DNA from: Mesorhizobium sp. Root157
Lineage (GTDB): Bacteria > Pseudomonadota > Alphaproteobacteria > Rhizobiales > Rhizobiaceae
Direction: 5' to 3'
Assembly: GCF_001427385.1 (NCBI RefSeq)
Contig: NZ_LMGJ01000033.1
Coordinates: forward strand, 62,001-126,000
Length of the DNA stretch: 64,000 nucleotides
Position 1 is the first letter of the stretch. Every line of letters begins with the position of its first letter. The translations under genes and the position numbers were made by a program. Of this stretch, positions 38,678-46,699 are shown in pieces. The notes below the pieces were generated by a model that was given only the letters and a program-made list of their open reading frames with translations, was not told the origin of the DNA and did not search any database.

Positions 38678-38928
38678 GATCGCGCCGCCCTGACGACAGA
38701 ATCGCCGTCACCGTCAAGCCAAGGCTTCTGCGGATCGGTGCAGAGATGGTCGCAAAGCGCCAGTATTTCCGAACCGGCCGGCGCAAGCATGTTGCCGCCG
38801 CCCTGCCCGATCAGAACAGCCAGGCGATAGGCGGCGGTGTGCTCAACCTTCGGAGCGGCCTCTGCTGCTTGCCGCCCTGCCCATCCGCGCCCACGCAACG
38901 AAGGGCTTCCTGTCCACGCACTTCTCAT
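38674..38928 (-). CDS. Possible small protein preceding the membrane protein gene
   Basis: An 84-codon frame whose stop overlaps the next start by 4 bases, a sign of translational coupling. The C-terminal part (LAVLIGQGGGNMLAPAGSEI, LALCDHLCTDPQKPWLDGDG) looks more protein-like than the arginine-rich N-terminus. ATG 38928 is only 36 bases from the regulatory box, so the true start may be further inside, such as ATG 38790 (38 residues). No family is recognised. It could be a short coupled leader peptide. Confidence 0.45.
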   Translation of the reverse strand: MRSAWTGSPSLRGRGWAGRQAAEAAPKVEHTAAYRLAVLIGQGGGNMLAPAGSEILALCDHLCTDPQKPWLDGDGDSVVRAARS

Positions 38929-38963
38929 GCGTCATGTAAAACATATATCTAGAACCGATGTAT

Positions 38964-38977
38964 TTGCGAAAAGGCAA
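38964..38977. promoter_or_regulatory. FNR/FixK/NnrR-type box between divergent transcripts
   Basis: TTGCGAAAAGGCAA fits TTG[AC]-N6-[GT]CAA and lies between the hemoglobin operon (minus) and the DUF6522 gene (plus), so it can serve either or both. Confidence 0.7.
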
Positions 38978-39073
38978 ACTGCACCGGGAAGCGTCCGATA
39001 TTCTCGGCAACATGCCACAAGCGTATGGCGATCCTTGCACGGCAGTTGGACGACCCGGATCGGGAGGTCGAGC

Positions 39074-39352
39074 ATGAAACTGGAACGCGACGCGGACGGC
39101 GACTTCTTCGTCGATCCGGCTCTGCTGGCCGAAAGGCTTCGCCTCACCACCAGCGAACTGCAGAGAATGATGCGCCTTGGCCTGGTGACAAGTACGGTTG
39201 AAGCAGGCACCGGCCCCGACGAGGGGCAGCAACGGCTGACGGTGCGGCGTGGCAACTTCGTCTGGCGCGCGGTGATCAACGCCGAACAGCAGATCGTCAG
39301 CGAGGAAGCACTCGACCTGCTCGAACTGGCTTCAAAGCAGGACAGGCAATAG
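39074..39352 (+). CDS. DUF6522 family protein
   Basis: A 92-residue cytoplasmic protein. It opens KLERDADGDFFVDPALLAER and continues with a small helical pair (LRLTTSELQRMMRLGLVTST) that resembles a winged-helix. DUF6522 members, as I remember, sit near NnrS and denitrification genes; the function is unknown. The start ATG 39074 has GGGAGGTCG upstream. It is transcribed away from the hemoglobin operon, with a shared FNR-type box 97 bases upstream. Confidence 0.82.
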   Translation: MKLERDADGDFFVDPALLAERLRLTTSELQRMMRLGLVTSTVEAGTGPDEGQQRLTVRRGNFVWRAVINAEQQIVSEEALDLLELASKQDRQ

Positions 39353-39403
39353 GTCCCCGAGCGCCGTACATCTTACGGGCAGGCGCTCTAAGTATTTGTT
39401 TCC

Positions 39404-39452
39404 ATGCATGTCGTCATGCCGAAGCCGGTTCCCACTTTCGGGCGACAGGCAT
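39404..39452 (-). repeat. Dispersed palindromic repeat overlapping the ccoS stop codon
   Basis: Ends ATGCATGTCG and CGACAGGCAT are inverted at 9 of 10 positions; the minus-strand core is CGAAAGTGGGAACCGGCTTC. Its last base is the first base read of the ccoS stop codon on the minus strand. It belongs to the family seen at 19197, 22677 and 27439. Confidence 0.75.
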
Positions 39453-39604
39453 TAGTTCTCATCTTCCTCGTCATCGAGAAGAATGCGTGCGGCGGCTCCG
39501 TCGAGGTCGTCATACTGGCCGCTGCGCAGCGACCACAGGAAGCCGCCCAGCGCGGCCGCACCCAGCACAAGCGCCAGGGGGACAAGGAAGACGAGGCTGC
39601 TCAT
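39452..39604 (-). CDS. ccoS: cbb3 oxidase assembly protein CcoS/FixS
   Basis: A 50-residue protein with one N-terminal membrane helix (SLVFLVPLALVLGAAALGGF), the family-typical LWSLRSGQYDDLDGAAARIL and an acidic tail (DDEEDEN). CcoS is needed for heme and copper insertion into the CcoN subunit. Its ATG overlaps the ccoI stop by 4 bases. The gene was read directly from the minus strand because it is very short. Confidence 0.92.
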   Translation of the reverse strand: MSSLVFLVPLALVLGAAALGGFLWSLRSGQYDDLDGAAARILLDDEEDEN

Positions 39605-41856
39605 TCCGCCGCCGCCATCGCTTGCGGTCCCGACAGGTGTTCCGACTGTACGGCGCTTGCGGTCTTCGTGACCTTGCCTGCTTTCAGGCGCAGTGCATTG
39701 GCCACGACAAGCACCGACGAAAGCGACATTGCCAGTGCTGCGACCAGCGGCGTCACATAGCCGGCAATCGCAATCGGCAAGGCAATGGCGTTGTAGACAA
39801 CGGCCAGCGCGAAATTCTGCCTGACCAGCTTGCCTGCTTCACGGGCGACGGCTAGCGCGGTCGGCACTGCCGCCAAGCTCTCATGCAGAAACACGAAGTC
39901 GGCAGCGTTGCGGCCGATATCGGCGGCAGTGGCCGGGGCCATCGACACATGGGCGGCAGCCAGCGCCGGAGCGTCGTTCAACCCATCGCCAACCATCAGC
40001 ATGCGCTTGCCTTCTGCGGCCAGTTCGCCGAGACGGCTGACCTTGGCACCCGGCAACAGCGCACCTTCGAAATGTTCGACACCAAGCTGGCGGGCGGTCG
40101 CTGCAACCGTTGCCGGCTGGTCGCCTGACAGGATGGCCACGCCCAGCCCCTGCCCTTGCAATGCGGTGAGCGCGTCGGCAGTGCCGGGGCGAAGCGTGTC
40201 CTCAAACATAAAACCGGCGGCAAATTGCCCATTGCGCCCCAGCACCGTTCCCTGGCCGAGCTTGCCGTCGACCAGCGCCCACTCGGACCGGCCCAGCCGA
40301 TAGCTGTCGCCCCCGACGCGCGCTTCGATGCCGAGGCCCGGCTGTTCTATAATTTCCGTCAGAGCAATCGGCGTGCCGCTGTCGAGGCCCGATGCAATCG
40401 CCCGCGACAACGGGTGGCGCGAGCGCGCGGCGAGCGCTGCCGCAACAGCAAGCATCGCTTCGTCACTTGCCTCAACATCGACCAGCCGCGCCCTGCCAAG
40501 CGTCAGCGTCCCGGTCTTGTCGAAAACGGCGGTGTCGATCTGGGCCAACCGTTCGATGCCGGAGCCGTCCTTGACCATGATACCGTTCTCGAACAGGCGC
40601 CGCGCGGCAATCACCTGCACGATGGGCACCGCCAGCCCGAGCGCGCAGGGACAAGTGATGATGAGCACTGCAATGGCAATGCCGATCGCCCGATGCCAGT
40701 CGCCGGTTGCAGCCATCCAGCCGAGGAAAGTCAGAAACGCCGTTGCGTGGACCACCGGCGAATAAAGCTGCGCGGCGCGGTCGGCCAGCCGGCGGTAACG
40801 GGCGCGGCCGCCCTCGGCGGCCTCCATCAGCCGCACCATTTCGGCCAGGAACGAGGCCTGCGCCTTGGCGGTGGCCGCAAGCGTCAGGGGCCCGGTGAGG
40901 TTGAGCGTGCCGGCGCGCAACGCAGAACCTGGAACAACATGAAGCGGCGCGCTTTCGCCGGTGGCAATGGCGCAGTCGAGTTCCGACGCCCCTTCGACAA
41001 CCATGCCGTCGACAGGCACGCGGTCGCCGGCGGCAAGTAGGATGCGCATGCCCGGCTCGACCTCGCTGACGGGCAGATAGTCGTGGCTGCCATCGTCGCG
41101 CAGGATCGTCGCGCCGCGCGGGCTGAGCCGCACCAGGCCGCGAACGGCGGCGCGCGCCTTCTCGCGCATCACATGATCCAGCGTCCTCCCGATCAGCAGG
41201 AAGAACACCAGCGTGGTGGCGGCATCGAAATAAGCGTGCCTGCCATTGTGGAAGGTATCGTACAGGCTCAAGGAGAAAGCGAGCGTGATGCCGATCGAGA
41301 TCGGCACGTCCATGTTGGTGCGGCCCACCTTCAATGCGCTCCAGGCCGAGCGGAAGAACACCTGCCCCGAGTAGACGAGCGCGGGCAAAGCCAGAACCGC
41401 CGAAATCCAGTGGAACGCCTGCCGGGTCTCGGCATCGGCACCGGACCATACAGATACCGAAAGCAGCATGATGTTCATGGCGCAAAAGCCCGCGACGCCG
41501 ACCGCACGGATGAGGCGAGACAATTCCGGATCGCCCTTGTCCTGCTCGGCCTCGAACAGGTGCGCGGGATATCCGAACCCGGCCAGCGCCTGGATCATCG
41601 GCGGCGGCGCATCGCCCCGCCATTTGACGCCCACACGCTTGGTCGACAGGTTGACACGGGCGCTTTCAACGCCGGCCAACTTGCCAAGCCCGCGTTCGAC
41701 AGTGCGGATGCACGCCGCGCAATGCACGCCAGGCACCGACAGATCGGTCTGATAGAGGCCGTCGCCCAGATCACGGCTGGCCAGCTTGAGTTCTTCGGCT
41801 GAAGGATCGCGCCCGATTTCGGCCGCAGCCTCGACGCCGGGCGCGCAGCAACTCAT
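39601..41856 (-). CDS. ccoI: Copper-exporting P1B ATPase CcoI/FixI
   Basis: A 751-residue inner-membrane ATPase that supplies copper for the cbb3 oxidase binuclear centre. Domains in order are an N-terminal heavy-metal domain with CxxC (GVHCAACIRTVERGL), membrane helices, the CPC metal site (IITCPCALGLAVP), the phosphorylation motif DKTGTLTLG, HP in SRHPLSRAI and the hinge MVGDGLNDAPAL. The N-terminus also has MSCCAPG, a possible extra copper site. ATG 41856 overlaps the upstream DUF2189 gene by 4 bases; ccoS overlaps its end. Confidence 0.95.
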   Translation of the reverse strand: MSCCAPGVEAAAEIGRDPSAEELKLASRDLGDGLYQTDLSVPGVHCAACIRTVERGLGKLAGVESARVNLSTKRVGVKWRGDAPPPMIQALAGFGYPAHLFEAEQDKGDPELSRLIRAVGVAGFCAMNIMLLSVSVWSGADAETRQAFHWISAVLALPALVYSGQVFFRSAWSALKVGRTNMDVPISIGITLAFSLSLYDTFHNGRHAYFDAATTLVFFLLIGRTLDHVMREKARAAVRGLVRLSPRGATILRDDGSHDYLPVSEVEPGMRILLAAGDRVPVDGMVVEGASELDCAIATGESAPLHVVPGSALRAGTLNLTGPLTLAATAKAQASFLAEMVRLMEAAEGGRARYRRLADRAAQLYSPVVHATAFLTFLGWMAATGDWHRAIGIAIAVLIITCPCALGLAVPIVQVIAARRLFENGIMVKDGSGIERLAQIDTAVFDKTGTLTLGRARLVDVEASDEAMLAVAAALAARSRHPLSRAIASGLDSGTPIALTEIIEQPGLGIEARVGGDSYRLGRSEWALVDGKLGQGTVLGRNGQFAAGFMFEDTLRPGTADALTALQGQGLGVAILSGDQPATVAATARQLGVEHFEGALLPGAKVSRLGELAAEGKRMLMVGDGLNDAPALAAAHVSMAPATAADIGRNAADFVFLHESLAAVPTALAVAREAGKLVRQNFALAVVYNAIALPIAIAGYVTPLVAALAMSLSSVLVVANALRLKAGKVTKTASAVQSEHLSGPQAMAAAE

Positions 41857-42635
41857 CTGATCGCCTTGTAGGCATGCCATGTGGCATGGCCAAGCAGCGG
41901 GAAAATGACGATCAGCCCGATCAGGCCCGTCACCACGGCAAGCAGGAACAGGAAGAGCACGATCGCCCCCCACATCAGCATGACCGGCAGGTTGCGCCAG
42001 ACCATGGACATGCTGGTGCCCATGGCGGTGAAGGCGTCGAGCTTCTGGTCAAGCAGCATGGGGATCGCGAACACGCTGATGGCGAAGGAAAAAGCCGCGA
42101 ACAGGCCTCCGACGGCCGAACCGACCACCAGCATGCCCCAGCCTTCCGGCGTGGTGGCCAGCATTTCGGCGACGTGATCGAGACCGGGAAACGGCCTGAC
42201 GCCGAAGAACAGCGCATAGATGATGACGGCGGCGCGCATCCACACCAGCATCAAAAGACAAAGAATGGCGCCGGTGTAGAGCACCTGCGCACCCGACTTG
42301 GCGGCCACGAAGAGCATGCCCTCCAGCCTGATCGGCTCGCCGTCCTCCAGAGCGCGGCTCTTCTCGTAGAGCCCGATGGCGATCAGCGGTCCGACAACCA
42401 TGAACCCTGCCAGTGCCGGAAACAGGATGTAATCCAGTTCGAGCGCGAACAGGCACCACACCATCGCCACGGAAATCGCAAATACCACAACGCCATAGGC
42501 AAGGCTTGGGCCGGGTTGACGCCACAAGTCGCGCCAGCCCGCCCCTAGCCACCCGAAGGCGGCGCCGGCGGGGAGATTGCGGCGACGCTGCTCGGCCAGC
42601 GGGATGATGATCTCAGACTGTTCGGCGGAGGCCAT
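41853..42635 (-). CDS. DUF2189 membrane protein within the cbb3 cluster
   Basis: A 260-residue protein with six likely membrane helices (for example YGVVVFAISVAMVWCLFALE and NLPVMLMWGAIVLFLFLLAV) after a soluble N-terminus. DUF2189 members are annotated as putative integral membrane proteins; the function is unknown. Here it occupies the place usually held by ccoG/ccoH, between ccoP and ccoI, with overlapping junction to ccoI. A role in oxidase assembly or copper delivery is an inference from position. ATG 42635 was chosen; the upstream frame is arginine-rich noise. Confidence 0.86.
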   Translation of the reverse strand: MASAEQSEIIIPLAEQRRRNLPAGAAFGWLGAGWRDLWRQPGPSLAYGVVVFAISVAMVWCLFALELDYILFPALAGFMVVGPLIAIGLYEKSRALEDGEPIRLEGMLFVAAKSGAQVLYTGAILCLLMLVWMRAAVIIYALFFGVRPFPGLDHVAEMLATTPEGWGMLVVGSAVGGLFAAFSFAISVFAIPMLLDQKLDAFTAMGTSMSMVWRNLPVMLMWGAIVLFLFLLAVVTGLIGLIVIFPLLGHATWHAYKAIR

Positions 42636-42652
42636 GCCGTATCCTTTCAGCT

Positions 42653-42868
42653 TCAACAGGCGGAGCGCGCTGCCCGCAAGGGGGCGCCGTCGACACCGAC
42701 TTCCCTGGCGTGCGGAACGCAGTCGGGCTGCGAGGTCACCGCAACATAGACCAGATGCACATTGGCCGCGACGAGCAACAAAACGCCCGCAGCGATCAAC
42801 CCCCATAGAGCCAGTTTGCGCCCGGATCGCCCGGCGCGCGGCGGCTGCATTGCTGCGCCGGCCGACAT
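42653..42868 (-). CDS. Small single-span membrane protein in the cbb3 cluster
   Basis: A 71-residue protein with a basic N-terminus, one membrane helix (LALWGLIAAGVLLLVAANVH) and a short outside tail with two cysteines (SQPDCVPHAREVG and ...ARSAC). Its ATG overlaps the ccoP stop (TGATG), so it is translationally coupled to the oxidase. It resembles a truncated FixH-like N-terminus in layout, but the homology is not demonstrated. A small conserved protein of this kind is common, by memory, in rhizobial cbb3 operons. The tail Cys residues could bind a metal or form a disulfide. Confidence 0.8.
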   Translation of the reverse strand: MSAGAAMQPPRAGRSGRKLALWGLIAAGVLLLVAANVHLVYVAVTSQPDCVPHAREVGVDGAPLRAARSAC

Positions 42869-43740
42869 CAGTTCGGCGCTCCGTCGAGCGTGTGAACGTA
42901 AAGCGTCAACAGCTTGACTTGCAGCGGGCTGAGGCGCGTGTCCCAATGCGGCATATGTCCTTGCCGTCCGGAGTAGACGCTGGTGTAGACGGAGCTGGTG
43001 TCGCCGCCATAGATCCAGAAGTGATCGGTGAGGTCAGGCGCACCGACATCGTGGCTGCCCTTGGCGTCATCGCCATGGCAGGCCACGCAGTTGGCGGCAA
43101 ACACTTCCTTGCCGGCTTCCATCCTTGCGGCGTCGCCCTCGGCGCCCGACAGCGAGCGGACATAGGTAACGACGTCGGAAATTTGCGCGGCTGCAAGGAC
43201 ACCGTCGCGTCCGAACGCCATCATTTGCGAGACGCGGGTGTCGTCATTGGTGGAGTTGATGCCGACCTTGATCGTCTCCTCGATCGCTTCCGGCTCTCCA
43301 CCCCACAGCCACGATTTGGCGGTCAAGTTGGGGAAGCCCGGGCCGCCGGTGGCATTGACGCCGTGACAGGCAGCACAATTGTCGACGAACAGGGTGCGGC
43401 CGGCTTCCCTGACCGGCTCCATCAGCGCCGGATCGGCCTCGATCTCGGCATAGCTCATTGCCTCGACCTTGCCGGCCCAAGCCGCGGCCCGCTCGGCGTC
43501 GGCCCTGGCAACCTGCTCGGTCACCAGGTTGCGCTGGTCGAACCCGGTCAGCCCCTTGGTAAAGGTCGAGCCGAGCGGCCATGTCGGATACAGCACCCAG
43601 CAAATCACCGAGAACAGGATTGTCGCGCCGAGGAAATAGAACACCAGGCGCGGGATCGGCGTCTCGAGTTCCTCGATGCCGTTCCACTCATGGCCGGTGG
43701 TCATCCGGCCGGTCACCCGATCGCGCTTTTCAAGCTCCAT
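42868..43740 (-). CDS. ccoP: cbb3 cytochrome oxidase diheme subunit III CcoP/FixP
   Basis: A 290-residue membrane-anchored diheme cytochrome c. An N-terminal membrane helix (LVFYFLGATILFSVICWVLY) is followed by two periplasmic heme domains with CAACH and CVACH motifs and the methionine ligands expected after each. It passes electrons from soluble donors to CcoO and CcoN. The MELEKRDRVTGRMTTGHEWN N-terminus matches FixP. The 16-base gap to ccoQ and the one-base overlap with the next gene indicate one operon. Confidence 0.96.
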   Translation of the reverse strand: MELEKRDRVTGRMTTGHEWNGIEELETPIPRLVFYFLGATILFSVICWVLYPTWPLGSTFTKGLTGFDQRNLVTEQVARADAERAAAWAGKVEAMSYAEIEADPALMEPVREAGRTLFVDNCAACHGVNATGGPGFPNLTAKSWLWGGEPEAIEETIKVGINSTNDDTRVSQMMAFGRDGVLAAAQISDVVTYVRSLSGAEGDAARMEAGKEVFAANCVACHGDDAKGSHDVGAPDLTDHFWIYGGDTSSVYTSVYSGRQGHMPHWDTRLSPLQVKLLTLYVHTLDGAPN

Positions 43741-43756
43741 CGTATTTCTCTCCGGC

Positions 43757-43927
43757 CTATTCCAGCGGCTTGTCGTCGTTGTCGAGAATGCTCATCTTGG
43801 CGTGCGTGAAGCGCTTGCGGTTCGAAGGCCACAACGCATAGATCACCACCGCCGCCGAGAAGGCGATGAGGTAGAACAGGCCCCAGCTCTTCGAAAGCGC
43901 CACCAGCGTGTCGTGGTCGACGTCCAT
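43757..43927 (-). CDS. ccoQ: cbb3 oxidase small subunit CcoQ/FixQ
   Basis: A 56-residue protein with one membrane helix (SWGLFYLIAFSAAVVIYALW) and a basic segment PSNRKRF, the family signature. CcoQ stabilises the assembled oxidase. It overlaps the ccoO stop (TGATG) and precedes ccoP by 16 bases. It was read directly on the minus strand. Confidence 0.93.
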   Translation of the reverse strand: MDVDHDTLVALSKSWGLFYLIAFSAAVVIYALWPSNRKRFTHAKMSILDNDDKPLE

Positions 43928-44670
43928 CATTGCTCCTCCACCTCCACCGCCGCCGCCTGTTGGTTGGCCTTGTCGGTCAGCTTGCCCAATATCTGCAGAT
44001 AGGCAACCAGCGCATCCATTTCGGTGAGGCGCGACGGATCGCCGTCGAACGCCCTCACATGGGTGGCTTCGCCATAGCGCTCGGCCACTGCCGAAGCCGC
44101 GTCGGTGTCCGGTGCGGCCTGGCCGCGGGCATCCTGCACGGCATTGTCGACCATTTCGCTCGTATACGGAACGCCCACTGCCTGCTGGGCCACCAGATGC
44201 TCGCCAAGATCGTCGATCCTCAGTTCATTGCGCATCAGCCAGCCATATTTCGGCATCACCGATTCCGGCACCACGTCGCGCGGATTGATGAGATGCGCGA
44301 CGTGCCAGGCATCGGAATATTTCTCGCCGAGGCGGGCAAGGTCGGGACCGGTGCGCTTTGATCCCCACAGCATCGGATGATCATATTTGGATTCGACCGC
44401 CAGCGAATACGGGCCGTAGCGCTCGACCTCGTCGCGCAGGGTGCGGATCATCTGCGAGTGGCAGGCATAGCAGCCTTCGCGGATATAGATGTTGCGCCCG
44501 GCCAATTCGAGCGGCGTGTAGGTGCGCATGTCGGGCGCCTCCTCCACCGTCTCGTGAATGGTGAACAGCGGCGCGATCTCGATGAAGCCGCCGATCGAAG
44601 CGACGGCCACGATCGCCACGACGAAGCCGATGGCATTGCGCTCGATCTTGCGATGGAAGAACTCTTTCAT
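43927..44670 (-). CDS. ccoO: cbb3 cytochrome oxidase monoheme subunit II CcoO/FixO
   Basis: A 247-residue membrane-anchored cytochrome c. The N-terminal helix (AIGFVVAIVAVASIGGFIEI) anchors it and the heme motif REGCYACHSQMIR binds heme c; later SVMPKYGWLM supplies the methionine ligand region. It lies 6 bases downstream of ccoN and overlaps ccoQ. Length and order are canonical. Confidence 0.96.
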   Translation of the reverse strand: MKEFFHRKIERNAIGFVVAIVAVASIGGFIEIAPLFTIHETVEEAPDMRTYTPLELAGRNIYIREGCYACHSQMIRTLRDEVERYGPYSLAVESKYDHPMLWGSKRTGPDLARLGEKYSDAWHVAHLINPRDVVPESVMPKYGWLMRNELRIDDLGEHLVAQQAVGVPYTSEMVDNAVQDARGQAAPDTDAASAVAERYGEATHVRAFDGDPSRLTEMDALVAYLQILGKLTDKANQQAAAVEVEEQ

Positions 44671-44676
44671 GGTCGG

Positions 44677-46332
44677 TTATTCTCCGGCCTGGACAGCGTC
44701 GCGGGCAAACAGCGGGATATCGGCATCCTCCCCGGCATCGATGGCATCCATCCTGCTTTGGCGGATCGTCATCCAGACATTGTAGGCCGCCACCAGCGCA
44801 CCGAGCAGGAACAGCAGGCCGCCGAAGGCGCGCGCTATGTAGTAGGGATGCATGGCAACGAGCGAGTCGATGAAGGAATAGGTGAGCGAGCCGCTTTCGT
44901 TGTAGGTGCGCCACATCAGGCCCTGGATGATGCCCGAATTCCACATGGCGAAGACGTAGACGATGGTGCCTGCCAGAGCGAGCCAAAAGTGCACCTCGAT
45001 CAGCTTCGGCGAGTACATCGTTTCACGCTTCCACATCCACGGCACCAGCGCGTAGAACGAGCCGAACGTGATCATCGCCACCCAGCCGAGCGCGCCGGCA
45101 TGCACATGGCCGACGGTCCAGTCGGTGTAGTGCGACAGCGCGTTGACCGGGCGAATGGCCATGAACGAGCCTTCGAAGGTCGACAAGCCGTAGAAGACGG
45201 CGGCGACCATCATGAAGCGCAGCGTGGCGTCGTCGCGCACCTTGTGCCAGGCGCCGTTCAGCGTGGCGAGCGCGTTGCCCGCCGATGCCCAGGACGGCAC
45301 CAGAAGCACGATCGAGAAGGTCATGCCCAGCGTCTGCACCCACTGCGGCAGGGCCGTGTAGTGGAGATGATGCGAGCCGGCCCACATGTAGAGGAAGGTG
45401 ATGCCCCAGAAGCTGATGATGGAAAGCCGGTAGGAAAAGATCGGCCGGCCAGCCCGTTTGGGCAGGTAGTAGTACATCATGCCGAGGAAGCCGGCGGTGA
45501 GGAAGAACGCCACGGCGTTGTGGCCGTACCACCACTGCGTCATCGCATCCTGCACGCCCGAGAACAGCGAATAGCTCTTGGCCGCGTTCCATGCGATCGG
45601 CACCGCGAGGTTGTTGACGATGTGCAGCACAGCCACGACCAGGATGAAGGCCATGTAGTACCAGTTCGCCACGTAGATATGCGGTTCCTTGCGTCGCGCC
45701 AGCGTGCGCAGGTAGATGAGGAAATAGCTGACCCAGACGACCACCAGCCAGATGTCCGCATACCACTCGGGCTCGGCATACTCCTTCGACTGGGTGACGC
45801 CGATCAGATAGCCGCTCGCGGCGACGACGCAGAACAGATTGTAGCCAAGCAGCACGAACCACGGCGCGAACTGGCCGGGCATGCGGGCACGGGTGGTGCG
45901 CTGGAGGACGTGGAACGAGGTGGCAATCAGCGCATTGCCTCCGAAGCCGAAGATGACGCCGGACGTATGCACCGGGCGAAGGCGGCCGAAACTCGACCAA
46001 GCCTGGTCGAAGGTAAGATCTGGCCAGGCAAGCAAGGCCGCGACCCACACGCCGACGAACATTCCGACCACCGCCCAGGCGATGGAAAGGACGATGCCGA
46101 CCTTGGTCGGGTCGTCATAATAACGCGACAGGCGCGTCTTGTCGGGCTCCGGCGCGTAGTAGCCGGCCATCACCACGAAGGACAACCCAATGGCGAAGAT
46201 CAGGACGATGTAGCCGTGCACGGCGATCGGATCGCCGCGCCCCATCGCCGCCATCGCCAGGCCGCCAAGGCCGAGCAACAGAAGTGTGGCAAGCGCATAT
46301 TGCCGTTCGGATATCGTCAGTTGCGAGACCAT
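44677..46332 (-). CDS. ccoN: cbb3 cytochrome oxidase catalytic subunit I CcoN/FixN
   Basis: A 551-residue heme-copper oxidase subunit with 12 membrane helices and high-affinity O2 reduction. Conserved histidine segments are seen (IFGFGGNALIATSFHVLQRT; QWWYGHNAVAFFLTAGFLGM; WAGSHHLHYTALPQW; DWTVGHVHAGALGWV). These are the low-spin heme, copper B and heme b3 ligand regions. The start ATG 46332 (MVSQLTISERQYALATLLLL) is preceded by GGCGGAA. A FixK-type box lies 81 bases upstream, indicating induction at low oxygen. Confidence 0.96.
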   Translation of the reverse strand: MVSQLTISERQYALATLLLLGLGGLAMAAMGRGDPIAVHGYIVLIFAIGLSFVVMAGYYAPEPDKTRLSRYYDDPTKVGIVLSIAWAVVGMFVGVWVAALLAWPDLTFDQAWSSFGRLRPVHTSGVIFGFGGNALIATSFHVLQRTTRARMPGQFAPWFVLLGYNLFCVVAASGYLIGVTQSKEYAEPEWYADIWLVVVWVSYFLIYLRTLARRKEPHIYVANWYYMAFILVVAVLHIVNNLAVPIAWNAAKSYSLFSGVQDAMTQWWYGHNAVAFFLTAGFLGMMYYYLPKRAGRPIFSYRLSIISFWGITFLYMWAGSHHLHYTALPQWVQTLGMTFSIVLLVPSWASAGNALATLNGAWHKVRDDATLRFMMVAAVFYGLSTFEGSFMAIRPVNALSHYTDWTVGHVHAGALGWVAMITFGSFYALVPWMWKRETMYSPKLIEVHFWLALAGTIVYVFAMWNSGIIQGLMWRTYNESGSLTYSFIDSLVAMHPYYIARAFGGLLFLLGALVAAYNVWMTIRQSRMDAIDAGEDADIPLFARDAVQAGE

Positions 46333-46412
46333 GTCGTTCCGCCTGTGCGAGAAAAGCAATTACCTGCAAGGGAGTTACACGCCCTCGCTAGTCGATGATG
46401 ATTCCTTGGTCT

Positions 46413-46426
46413 TTGATCTGGCGCAA
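46413..46426. promoter_or_regulatory. FixK/FNR-type box upstream of ccoN
   Basis: On the minus strand TTGCGCCAGATCAA fits TTG[AC]-N6-[GT]CAA exactly, 81 bases before the ccoN ATG. A start site about 41 bases downstream of its centre would leave a leader of some 45 nt. The rest of 46333-46699 shows no gene. Confidence 0.75.
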
Positions 46427-46699
46427 GGAACAAAACGTAGCAGCCGCCACCGTATGCGACCTGCGGACGCTCGGTCGAGACACTTGGTCTCAGAACTTAG
46501 CACACCACGCAAGGTTGAGTTTGCCCTGGTTTTGCGCCGTGACGAGGTAAACTGTTGATAGCACTTGCCGTCCCTGTCCAGCGGTCAGTCGGGCGACATT
46601 GCGCCGCGCCTCATGTTGCGATGCACAAGGTGCAATGCTGCCATGCAAAATTGAGACTTTTACCAATCGGTCAACAGGACTAATTTCTGATCATCGAAT

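Noticed and set aside
37311-38786. 491-codon frame overlapping the polytopic membrane protein gene
   Set aside because: It is an alternative frame of the same strand with Arg/Cys-rich composition and no membrane helices, whereas the 448-codon frame is a clear membrane protein with proper spacing.
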